Below, in pieces: positions 1 through 6,194 of a stretch of DNA of 11,109 nucleotides; positions within the stretch are counted from its first letter, which is position 1, and every line of letters begins with the position of its first letter. The stretch lies in assembly GCA_002404095.1 (NCBI GenBank), contig DHJA01000112.1, positions 78,546 to 89,654 of the forward strand, read 5' to 3'. The position numbers and the translations under genes are program-made. This DNA comes from Planctomycetaceae bacterium UBA4732. Lineage in GTDB: Bacteria > Planctomycetota > Planctomycetia > Gemmatales > Gemmataceae. The notes under the pieces were generated by a model that was not told the origin of the DNA, ran no database searches, and saw nothing but the letters and a program-made list of their open reading frames with translations.

Positions 1-7
1 ACCCGAA

Positions 8-33
8 GGGGAGCGCGTCTCCCCACGCGCTCC
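8..33 (-). terminator. Possible hairpin after the isomerase gene
   Basis: Just beyond the stop of the minus-strand isomerase gene, GGAGCGCG (10-17) can pair with CGCGCTCC (26-33) in a perfect 8-bp stem with an 8-nt loop. A competing 6-bp stem is possible between GGGGAG (8-13) and CTCCCC (19-24). There is no T-run after it on the minus strand, so an intrinsic terminator is only a guess. The window edge hides what follows. Confidence 0.35.
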
Positions 34-47
34 GCTTCGCGTCGCGG

Positions 48-845
48 CTAACCGAGTAATTTCTTCAAAAACTCCAGCTCTCGTTTCGCCAGCGTCTTCC
101 GCTCGTCAAGGTCTTTCGTTTCATACTCGCCATGCAGGCTGATCGTCCCATTGAAACGGCGTTCTTTCACGCCGCGCGCGATTTCGCTCCAGCGCACGAT
201 GCCGTCGCCGGCCGGGACGACGTGGTATTGCCAACCCGCATTGTCCGTCTTTTCCCAAACCATGTCCTTGATGGCGATCATCGACAGCCACGACCGCACC
301 ATGTCCAGTTCCATCGGGAACGGCCCGCCATTGACGGCCGTGTGGCCGGTGTCCACGAAGGCGCCGACGTGATGCGGGTCGCAATCCTGGAGCAGGAGCC
401 GCAGTCCCGCCGCGTTGTTGCCGAGATTGGCGCCGGAATGGGTGTGATAGACAACGCGCACCTTGCTCCGCTCTGCCAGCCTGGCGAAGCCGGCGAGACG
501 AATGCGGGCTACCTTCATATCGTCGTCAAACGATCCCTTATAGGGAAAATAGCCCGTCTTGACGGCCGGCGCTTCGACCTTGGCGCAAGCGTCGAAGATA
601 GCTCGCGCCGTTTTGCCGTCCGGGTCGGTCAGGTCCGTGGCGGCGCTGACGAGGCCGAGGATCAGCCCAGCGTCGCGGAAGATCTTCACCGCCTCCGGCA
701 AGGCGGTCGCCGCGTTGTCGGGAGTGACCGGATAGCCGGGCCGCACCGTCAGATCGACGCCGTCTACGCCGATTTCCTTGCAGAAGGCGGCGACGGCTTG
801 GAGGTCGAGGTCTTTGAGCGTCTTGGTGAAATAGAGGTACTGCAT
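48..845 (-). CDS. Sugar phosphate isomerase/epimerase, TIM-barrel family
   Basis: This is a 265-residue protein of the xylose isomerase-like TIM-barrel (AP endonuclease 2) superfamily, whose members isomerise or epimerise sugars or related polyols using a divalent metal. Visible candidates for metal or substrate ligands are H134/H136 in YHTHSG, D165 and H168 in VDTGH, and E240 in SLHGEYE, in the order expected along the barrel. There is no signal peptide, so it should be cytoplasmic. The start is the ATG at 845: GGGGAG lies about 6 nt upstream, and the protein begins directly with a first beta strand (MQYLYF). The frame stays open upstream to 1016, but that extension is an Arg/Gly-rich low-complexity stretch unlike the family. 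Length is normal. The substrate cannot be read from the sequence. It is divergent from the DUF1571 gene, with no obvious functional link. Confidence 0.88.
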   Translation of the reverse strand: MQYLYFTKTLKDLDLQAVAAFCKEIGVDGVDLTVRPGYPVTPDNAATALPEAVKIFRDAGLILGLVSAATDLTDPDGKTARAIFDACAKVEAPAVKTGYFPYKGSFDDDMKVARIRLAGFARLAERSKVRVVYHTHSGANLGNNAAGLRLLLQDCDPHHVGAFVDTGHTAVNGGPFPMELDMVRSWLSMIAIKDMVWEKTDNAGWQYHVVPAGDGIVRWSEIARGVKERRFNGTISLHGEYETKDLDERKTLAKRELEFLKKLLG

Positions 846-864
846 AGGTTCTCCCCGGCCGCGT

Positions 865-886
865 TTCTGCTCGCCGACATTGTATA
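865..886 (-). promoter_or_regulatory. Possible -10 region for the isomerase gene
   Basis: Read on the minus strand, 886-879 is TATACAAT, a good -10-like box. It would place transcription start near 870, about 25 nt before the ATG at 845. No convincing -35 is visible at the right spacing. Confidence 0.25.
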
Positions 887-1043
887 GGATGGAACAGATC
901 GCCGCTCTTCCTTGTCGCGGTCGGCCGCGTAGTTGGTCTTTCCACCGCCACCCCTTTTTTGTACCGTGCCCCCTCTCTCCGTGCCGCCCTCTGGGCCGGC
1001 CGGCCTTGTCCCGCATCGGAAGGGATTCTGAAAGGTGGGCGGC

Positions 1044-2120
1044 ATGAAGCTGATTCGCTATGTGACGGCCCTCGTCTCCTGTCTGTTCCTGGCCGGCTGC
1101 GGCGTCGGCAACTCGGTGCGAGACGGTTTAGCCAGAGCCATGCCGTCCGCCGCGGCCCGCGCGCGGGCCGACGCGCCCCGTCCGCCCGACCTACGCATCC
1201 CAGCCGGCGCCGTCGCCTCGACGCGGGACATCCCCGTTGTGCCAGTGCCGCCGGTGCCGCTCGGTCGCGGCGCGGCGCCGTCGCCTCCGCCCGCACCGAC
1301 TCTCCCACCGCCGCCCGCCGCCGTGATCCCGGCTTCCGCCGATGGGCCGAGTCTGCCCGCGCCGTCCGTCGCTTCGCCTTCGCCTTCGCCCATGGACTCG
1401 GAGGCCAAACCCGCTTCCCTGCGTCAGTTGCAGCAAGACGCCGCCGCCTGGTACGCCGGCGTCGATTCCTATATCGTCCGCATGACCCGGCGCGAGGTGG
1501 TCGGCGGCGAGGCCAAGCCCGAAGAAGTCATGCTGTTCAAGTTTCGCAAGGAACCGTGGAGCGTCCACTTCAAATGGGTCGGCAAGGTCGGCCACGACCG
1601 CGAAGTCATTTACGTCAAGGGGCAATACGGAAACCAGATCAACACAAGGCTGGCCGCGGGCGACGCCCCGTTCATGCCGGCCGGCCACAGGATGGCGTTG
1701 GCCGTGGACAGCTCCCTGGTGCGATCCGCCAGCCGTCATTCCATCACCGAGGCCGGCATCGGCTCTTGCATCGAGCGCATCGGCGCCCTGCTCGACGCTC
1801 AAGAGCACGGCGACCGGCGCCACGGCGTCTTGACCGATCTCGGCGCCCAGAATCGGCCGGAGTTCTCGCAGCCGGTGCGCGGCGCCGAGTTGGTCGTGCC
1901 GCCCGGCGCCGAGACGGAGCTTCCCAAGGGCGGTCGTCGTCTTTTCTACTTCGACGCCGAACACCATCTGCCTATGCTCGTCATCACTTACGACAACCGT
2001 AATCAAGAGGTCGAATACTACCTCTATGATCGCCTACAGGCGCCCGTCCACCTTGATGCCGACGACTTCAACCCGGACAAGCTGTGGAACAACCCCAAGC
2101 CGGCAGGGAAAACGAAGTAA
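1044..2120 (+). CDS. DUF1571-family lipoprotein with a proline-rich linker
   Basis: A 358-residue predicted lipoprotein. The N-terminus is a short lipoprotein signal (MKLIRY, hydrophobic core) ending in the lipobox L-A-G-C with Cys19 as the lipidated residue. Residues about 45-118 are a Pro/Ala/Ser-rich linker that probably spans out from the membrane. Residues about 125-345 resemble DUF1571, a domain of unknown function common in planctomycetes, beginning at LRQLQQDAAAWY and containing repeated beta-strand segments such as VMLFKFRKEPWSVHFKWVG. I chose the ATG at 1044 because it puts the signal peptide at the very N-terminus and has AAAGG at 1031-1035. An in-frame GTG at 1035 would add only three residues. 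It sits in the cell envelope; no enzymatic function is known. The last base of its stop codon is the first base of a 48-bp palindrome. Confidence 0.85.
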   Translation: MKLIRYVTALVSCLFLAGCGVGNSVRDGLARAMPSAAARARADAPRPPDLRIPAGAVASTRDIPVVPVPPVPLGRGAAPSPPPAPTLPPPPAAVIPASADGPSLPAPSVASPSPSPMDSEAKPASLRQLQQDAAAWYAGVDSYIVRMTRREVVGGEAKPEEVMLFKFRKEPWSVHFKWVGKVGHDREVIYVKGQYGNQINTRLAAGDAPFMPAGHRMALAVDSSLVRSASRHSITEAGIGSCIERIGALLDAQEHGDRRHGVLTDLGAQNRPEFSQPVRGAELVVPPGAETELPKGGRRLFYFDAEHHLPMLVITYDNRNQEVEYYLYDRLQAPVHLDADDFNPDKLWNNPKPAGKTK

Positions 2121-2167
2121 GTCCATAGGTCCTATAGGTCTTATAAGACCTATAGGACCTATGGACT
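2120..2167. repeat. Perfect 48-bp palindrome built of 9-bp units
   Basis: The two 24-nt halves are exact reverse complements around the central TTATAA (2141-2146), with no spacer and no mismatch. The sequence also repeats with a period of 9: CTATAGGTC, TTATAAGAC, CTATAGGAC, CTATGGAC. It starts on the last base of the DUF1571 stop codon. It is AT-richer than the genes around it. No T-run follows, so a classical intrinsic terminator is not supported, although as RNA it would fold into a long hairpin. A related, imperfect array lies at 8736-8774. It could be a dispersed planctomycete repeat, a bidirectional RNA end signal, or a protein-binding site. Confidence 0.9.
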
Positions 2168-2220
2168 GTCACAATGGCAGGAACCTGGTCCACCTATGGC
2201 AGCTGGCCGGCGACTTTGCC

Positions 2221-2249
2221 TTGCCTTTCCCAACTTCCCATGTTCTAAT
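2221..2249 (+). promoter_or_regulatory. Predicted sigma70-type promoter for the response regulator-groES operon
   Basis: TTGCCT (2221-2226) and TCTAAT (2244-2249) are separated by 17 nt and match the housekeeping consensus at 4/6 and 5/6 positions. Transcription would start near 2256, leaving a leader of about 90 nt. I see no CIRCE-like inverted repeat, so HrcA control of groES is not indicated here. Confidence 0.4.
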
Positions 2250-2344
2250 GAAATAAGAGGTTAGGTCATACCTTTTGCCCGAAAATCGCGCCGGTACGGC
2301 CTTTGCTTGAAGTGTCTTACGCTACAGTACGTTCGGTGAGCGGC

Positions 2345-2776
2345 ATGAGTGCGACGAAGGAACATCCTGACTACTCGATCCTGATCACCGACGACGACGA
2401 CCGGTGCCGGGAAGCTCTGCGCGACATCATGGAACCGCAGGGCTTTCACACACTGTTGGCGTCGTCAGGTGAAGAGGCGTTGGACATTGTGCGCGGCGGC
2501 GTGGTGCATCTGGTCCTGATCGACATGCACATGCCGACGCTGACGGGATTGGAGACGCTTCAGCTGGCCCGACAGATCAACGCACTGCTGCCTGCCATCC
2601 TGATGACGGCCGACTCCAGCCAGAGTTTGATGCGCCAGGCCATCCAGGCGCACGTCTATAGCGTCATTCCCAAGCCGATCGCCAAGAACGTGGTGTTGTA
2701 CACCGTCGTCCGGGCGCTGCAACATCGCTACGGATCGCAGCGGCCCACGACGACGGACAATGAGGTTTCATCCTGA
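2345..2776 (+). CDS. Stand-alone receiver-domain response regulator (CheY-like)
   Basis: A 143-residue protein made of one receiver domain with no DNA-binding or enzymatic output domain. All receiver landmarks are present: acidic cluster D16-D19 after ILIT, phospho-acceptor Asp60 in LVLIDMHMP, Thr88 in ILMTAD, and Lys110 in the I-P-K-P motif. It should accept phosphate from a histidine kinase, which is not encoded nearby, and act by protein-protein contact. I chose the ATG at 2345 (GGTGAG just upstream) because the receiver fold begins soon after it. A TTG at 2303 would add 14 residues with no receiver features. The downstream groES begins 14 nt after the stop, so the two are probably co-transcribed. 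That pairing is unusual and hints at a stress-linked role, which is inference. Confidence 0.88.
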   Translation: MSATKEHPDYSILITDDDDRCREALRDIMEPQGFHTLLASSGEEALDIVRGGVVHLVLIDMHMPTLTGLETLQLARQINALLPAILMTADSSQSLMRQAIQAHVYSVIPKPIAKNVVLYTVVRALQHRYGSQRPTTTDNEVSS

Positions 2777-2790
2777 AGGAGCATCGGGAA

Positions 2791-3078
2791 ATGAAGGTCG
2801 TACCGTTGAATGACAAGATCGTGGTCAAGCGTTTGGAAGCGGAAGCGAAGACGGCCGGCGGCATCGTCCTGCCGGACGCCGCCAAGGAAAAGCCGCGTCA
2901 GGGCAAAGTGGTGAGCCTCGGCGACGGCAAACGGCTGGAGAGCGGCAAACGCGCCGAGTTTCAGGTCAAAGAGGGCGATAAGGTGTTGTTCTCGTCCTAC
3001 GCCGGCAATGAAGTGACCATCGGCGCCGAAGAGTTCCTTATCATGACCGAGGATGACGTGCTGGCTGTGGTGGACTAA
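2791..3078 (+). CDS. groES: Co-chaperonin GroES (Cpn10)
   Basis: A 95-residue full-length GroES. It caps the GroEL barrel in the cytoplasm during ATP-driven protein folding. Family hallmarks are the N-terminal strand VVPLNDKIVVKR, the mobile-loop region about residues 16-32 containing TAGGIVLPD and followed by KEKPRQGKV, the GDKVLFSSYAG segment, and the C-terminal FLIMTEDDVLAVV. The start ATG has AAGGAG at 2776-2781, which overlaps the last base of the preceding stop codon. It follows the response regulator by 14 nt, and a strong hairpin follows, so groEL is not in this operon. Planctomycetes often have several chaperonin copies, so this may be an additional groES with groEL elsewhere. Confidence 0.95.
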   Translation: MKVVPLNDKIVVKRLEAEAKTAGGIVLPDAAKEKPRQGKVVSLGDGKRLESGKRAEFQVKEGDKVLFSSYAGNEVTIGAEEFLIMTEDDVLAVVD

Positions 3079-3101
3079 ACGCCTCTGACATACGCGGATG
3101 T

Positions 3102-3142
3102 ACGCCCCGGACGGAGCCAGACGGCTTCGTCCGGGGTGTTTC
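3102..3142 (+). terminator. Strong hairpin terminator after groES
   Basis: ACGCCCCGGACG (3102-3113) pairs with CGTCCGGGGTGT (3128-3139), and GAGCC with GGCTT continues the helix inward. This gives an unbroken 17-bp stem (two G-T pairs) capped by the tetraloop AGAC (3119-3122). A short T-rich tail (GTTTCT) follows. It lies between the convergent ends of groES and the sarcosine oxidase gene; the U-tract is only on the plus strand, so it best serves groES. Confidence 0.75.
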
Positions 3143-3230
3143 TATGCGCGGATCGGGTTATGACTGGTATAATCTCCCAGCAGATTACCGCACAGTTGGC
3201 GGCCGACCGCACGGCTCGGAGCAACACACC

Positions 3231-4370
3231 TCACTTCGCCTGAAACCGGGCAAGGCGGAACATCTCAATCGGCTGATCGGTGCGACCGCTCTCAGCAAGG
3301 TCGGCGAGGATTTCGCCCACCACCGAGGCGAATTTGAAGCCGTGGCCTGAGAAGCCGGCCGCGAACGTCACATGAGGATGATCCGGGTGAACGTCGATCA
3401 AAAAATGACGATCCGGCGTCAGCGTGTAGATGCAGACCGACGCCTTGCGAGCCGGCCCATCGGCGCCCGGCACATGAGCGCGGAGGAAACGCCGGACGGT
3501 TTCCTCGTCATTGGCCGAGACGGTTCGCTCAATCTCGGACGGGTCGCGCAACTCCGGCGCCCCATAATGACGGGCCGTTTTGAGGCCGTCGGCGTTCAAC
3601 ACCGGCAGGCCGTAAAACGCCCCTTCCGGTGTATCCGCGATATAGATAGGGAACCTATCTCGTTGGAAGGCAACGTCATCCCGCGTCTCGAACCAGAACA
3701 CGACCTGCCGCATGACCGTCAGTGAGGCGCCTACGTCCGCCAGGATTTGTCGCGCCCACGGCCCTACTGTCACGATCAGCCGATCCGCGGTGTAGCGGCC
3801 TGCCAACGTCTCCACCACCACGCCGCCGCCTTCCGCCTTCCACGAAACCACCGGCTCACGATCACGGATCGTCGCACCGAGCCGCCGCGCTTCCGCGACG
3901 TAGGCGCGCACGCAGTCCTCGACGTAAAGGAAGCCGGCCGAAGGCTCCAGGACGCCGATGTACTCGTCGCTGAATTGAAAGGCAGGGAAGCGGCGGCGGA
4001 TGGCGCCGGCGTCGAGATGTTCGACCGGCAGGCCGTGTCGTTCGGCCGACTGCCGGACGCCGGCGATCAACTCGCCGTCGGGCCGGCCGATGCTCAGGCA
4101 AGCGCACTCGGTCAACAGCGTCCGCCCCTGGCGCCGTTCCAGGTCGCGCCAACGCTCATACGCCCGCAGCACAAGCGGGACGTAATTAAGATGTTCATAG
4201 TAGGCTTTACGGATGATGCGCGTATGGCCGTGCGAACTGCCTTGGTCGTGGCCGAGCGCGAACTGCTCCAGACCAAGTACGCGCCGGCCGCGCCGCGCCA
4301 ACTCGAACGCCGCCGCCGACCCCATGCCGCCGACGCCGAGTACGATCACGTCGTAAGAGTTATCGCCCAT
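3231..4370 (-). CDS. Monomeric sarcosine oxidase / N-methyl amino acid oxidase family flavoprotein
   Basis: A 379-residue FAD enzyme of the MSOX/MTOX family, which oxidatively demethylates sarcosine or other N-methyl amino acids, producing formaldehyde and H2O2. The N-terminal Rossmann motif is VIVLGVGGMGS (G12, G14, G17), followed by the adenosine-binding E35 region and GSSHGHTRIIR (R51, R54). Cys313 in CIYTLTPDRHF is at the place of the covalent 8-alpha-cysteinyl FAD attachment in MSOX (Cys315). K264, Y253, H268 and K346 (in FSGHGFKF) sit where MSOX has its active-site Lys265, Tyr254, His269 and Lys348, so it looks catalytically intact. Length matches the family. No signal peptide: cytoplasmic. 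The ATG at 4370 overlaps the end of the upstream efflux gene by 11 nt, and a GAGG sits only one base before it, suggesting translational coupling. The exact substrate is not determinable. Confidence 0.9.
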   Translation of the reverse strand: MGDNSYDVIVLGVGGMGSAAAFELARRGRRVLGLEQFALGHDQGSSHGHTRIIRKAYYEHLNYVPLVLRAYERWRDLERRQGRTLLTECACLSIGRPDGELIAGVRQSAERHGLPVEHLDAGAIRRRFPAFQFSDEYIGVLEPSAGFLYVEDCVRAYVAEARRLGATIRDREPVVSWKAEGGGVVVETLAGRYTADRLIVTVGPWARQILADVGASLTVMRQVVFWFETRDDVAFQRDRFPIYIADTPEGAFYGLPVLNADGLKTARHYGAPELRDPSEIERTVSANDEETVRRFLRAHVPGADGPARKASVCIYTLTPDRHFLIDVHPDHPHVTFAAGFSGHGFKFASVVGEILADLAESGRTDQPIEMFRLARFQAK

Positions 4371-5931
4371 GCCTCGCGTCTACTTGTCGGCCGTCACTGA
4401 TGGGTAATTCCGTAATCACCGGCGCCGCGTCCGACCTGCATGATCCCGCCGTTCCTAGCAGCAACAGCAAGCGAATCTGCGCCTTGTTATACGCATTCAC
4501 GGAGCTGATATAGCTCCCATGCGCCACGGCCAGGCCGCGCAGGGCTAACGACACTTCGGTCGACGAACTACCCGGCACGTTTTCGTCCACGCGCAGCTTG
4601 CTCAGCCGGTAGGCTTCGCTGGCCCGGCGGATCTGTTCGGACGTATGGCCGATCTGTTCGCGGCCGCTCAGGATTTCATCACGAGACTCGCGCACTCCGA
4701 GCGTCAGCTTGCCACGCAAGTCCTCGTAACTCAACTCCACCTGCCGGCGTTTGCTTTCCGCGATCCGCTTCACGTCGCCCGCTTTGAACAAATCCGTCAG
4801 GTTCCAGCGCGCCTGCACGCCCAGGTCAAAGCGGTTGGACCCCGTTAGGACGCCGTCGGGACCGGCCCCAAAATAGCCTTCCGTCAGGCATAATCCAAAC
4901 GTCGGCAGGAACCGCTTTGGCCCCGCCAGCTCCGCCATACCGCGGTCAATCACCGCTATGAGACCTTGTAACTCGTGAACGCCTGGGCCGTCCGTGAGCG
5001 CTCGCGCGACCAGCTCCGGCGTCGGCGGCGTCGCATCCACCAGGTCAATCGGCGTCAAGGTTTCATCCACCGGGACGAGCGGGCATTCCGGGTCGAGGCC
5101 CAGCAAGTAGGCGAGCTTGGCGGAGGCCGCATTGCCCTGCTGGCGCAGCTTAGCGCTCGCCTGAGCCGAACCGCTCAACTCGGCCTGCACACTTTCCACA
5201 AGCACCTTGCCGCCGGACGCGGCCGACCCCTCGGCGCGCTTGAGTACGTCGCGCTGATACTTGTCCAGCTCCTGCGCCACTGCCTCGCCGCGACGGGCGC
5301 TCAGCAAGTCGATATAGGTTTCGGCAGCGTCCAGCAGCGTTTCATAATTGACCCGGCTCAACTCGCCCTGCTGCTGCCAGCGCTTGCGTTCGGCGTCGAT
5401 GCGGGCAATGGTCGCCTCGCGCACGTCGAAATCGGCGTGGAGATCGACGTTCGGATACAGGGCGCCGAAACTGGACCGTGTCAGGGTGCCGTCCTCGTTC
5501 TGAATGCCGCCCTCGTGACGATAGTAACCGACGCCGGCCGTCACGGTCGGCAGCCAGCCCTTGGCGGCCAACTGACTATTAAGGTCGCTTTCGTGTACTT
5601 TCTCGCGCGCCAAAGCGATCTGAGCGTTCCGCTCCGCCGCCAGGCAGAAGATGGCGTCCAAGCTCACGGGCGTCGGCGTCGGCGCCGGCAGCATGTCGGG
5701 GTGTTCGGGTTCATAGGAGGTAAGGCGCATGCCGGAGTCGAGGGCGGCGCCCGGCGTCGTCAGCCGTGTGGCGACGGCGGCGCGTCGCGGGATGGCGCCG
5801 AGTTGGGTCAGCGCTGCCAGGTGCTGGGTGCAGCCGGCGGCCAGCAACGGCAGTCCGGCCGCACAGAGGCCAGCGGCCCACAAGCGAAGGCGGAGTAATC
5901 GCGATACGAAGCGGAAGCCGGCGCCAACCAT
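4360..5931 (-). CDS. TolC-type outer-membrane efflux lipoprotein
   Basis: A 523-residue protein of the outer membrane efflux (OEP/TolC, RND channel) family, which forms a trimeric exit duct for an inner-membrane pump. The start at 5931 gives a basic n-region, a hydrophobic segment and the lipobox L-A-A-G-C with Cys34 lipidated, so it resembles the lipidated OprM/NodT type. After a linker, two OEP repeats are seen, about residues 88-285 and 305-495, rich in helical Ala/Glu/Arg heptad-like stretches (for example around the RVNYETLLDAAETYIDLL and LRGKLTLGVRESRDEI segments). Length is normal. No pump or membrane-fusion protein is next to it; instead its end overlaps the start of the sarcosine oxidase gene. 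The ribosome binding site is weak (a GGGGG run about 8 nt upstream). The transported substrate is unknown. Confidence 0.87.
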   Translation of the reverse strand: MVGAGFRFVSRLLRLRLWAAGLCAAGLPLLAAGCTQHLAALTQLGAIPRRAAVATRLTTPGAALDSGMRLTSYEPEHPDMLPAPTPTPVSLDAIFCLAAERNAQIALAREKVHESDLNSQLAAKGWLPTVTAGVGYYRHEGGIQNEDGTLTRSSFGALYPNVDLHADFDVREATIARIDAERKRWQQQGELSRVNYETLLDAAETYIDLLSARRGEAVAQELDKYQRDVLKRAEGSAASGGKVLVESVQAELSGSAQASAKLRQQGNAASAKLAYLLGLDPECPLVPVDETLTPIDLVDATPPTPELVARALTDGPGVHELQGLIAVIDRGMAELAGPKRFLPTFGLCLTEGYFGAGPDGVLTGSNRFDLGVQARWNLTDLFKAGDVKRIAESKRRQVELSYEDLRGKLTLGVRESRDEILSGREQIGHTSEQIRRASEAYRLSKLRVDENVPGSSSTEVSLALRGLAVAHGSYISSVNAYNKAQIRLLLLLGTAGSCRSDAAPVITELPISDGRQVDARHGR

Positions 5932-6194
5932 GACGGAAACCCCCGGGGAGTTCGGTAGAGCGTACCACTCTGTTAAGTAGGATCGGTTGCCCAGCTTTGC
6001 GAACTTTGACGATAATGGGGGAAGATCGGCGGGCCAGGGAGGCGCGGCGGCCGACTTTGCGGCCGCCTCCGCGGCATCCGATCTCTCATTTTGCTTGTGA
6101 ACAGAGCGAAAACGGTATATCCTAACTTCTTGAGCCCGCCCACATTCCTGTGAACCGGAACTAATCCTTTTTTCTTCCTCATAGGGTTCGGATC
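5932..6194. other. Divergent intergenic region (263 bp)
   Basis: This gap separates the efflux gene (leftward) from the selenoprotein gene (rightward) and must hold both promoters. Besides the plus-strand box pair at 6095-6123, a second plus-strand candidate is TTGCCC (5987-5992) with GATAAT (6011-6016) at 18-nt spacing. For the leftward gene the best I can find is a weak TTCGCA/TACTTA pair around 6003-5974. I see no operator-like repeat or encoded gene. Confidence 0.4.
6095..6123 (+). promoter_or_regulatory. Possible sigma70-type promoter for the selenoprotein gene
   Basis: TTGTGA (6095-6100) and TATCCT (6118-6123) are 17 nt apart, in a locally AT-rich stretch about 70 nt before the ATG. 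An overlapping TATATC at 6116 makes the exact -10 uncertain. Confidence 0.3.

Noticed and set aside
846..1016. N-terminal extension of the isomerase
   Set aside because: The added 57 residues are Arg/Gly-rich and unlike the family; the ATG at 845 has a good Shine-Dalgarno and starts at the first barrel strand.
959..2002. Long plus-strand open frame overlapping the DUF1571 gene
   Set aside because: Arg-rich composition and no recognisable domain; it is a high-GC shadow of the lipoprotein gene in another frame.
2120..2167. Palindrome as a classical intrinsic terminator
   Set aside because: The stem is perfect but AT-rich and no T-run follows on either strand; listed as a repeat instead.
3144..3350. 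Small open frame between groES and the sarcosine oxidase gene
   Set aside because: More than half overlaps the oxidase gene antisense; no ribosome binding site beyond the terminator and no recognisable domain.
4975..5898. 307-codon open frame opposite the efflux gene
   Set aside because: Low-complexity Gln/Arg/Gly-rich translation with no domain; antisense shadow of a well-supported gene.
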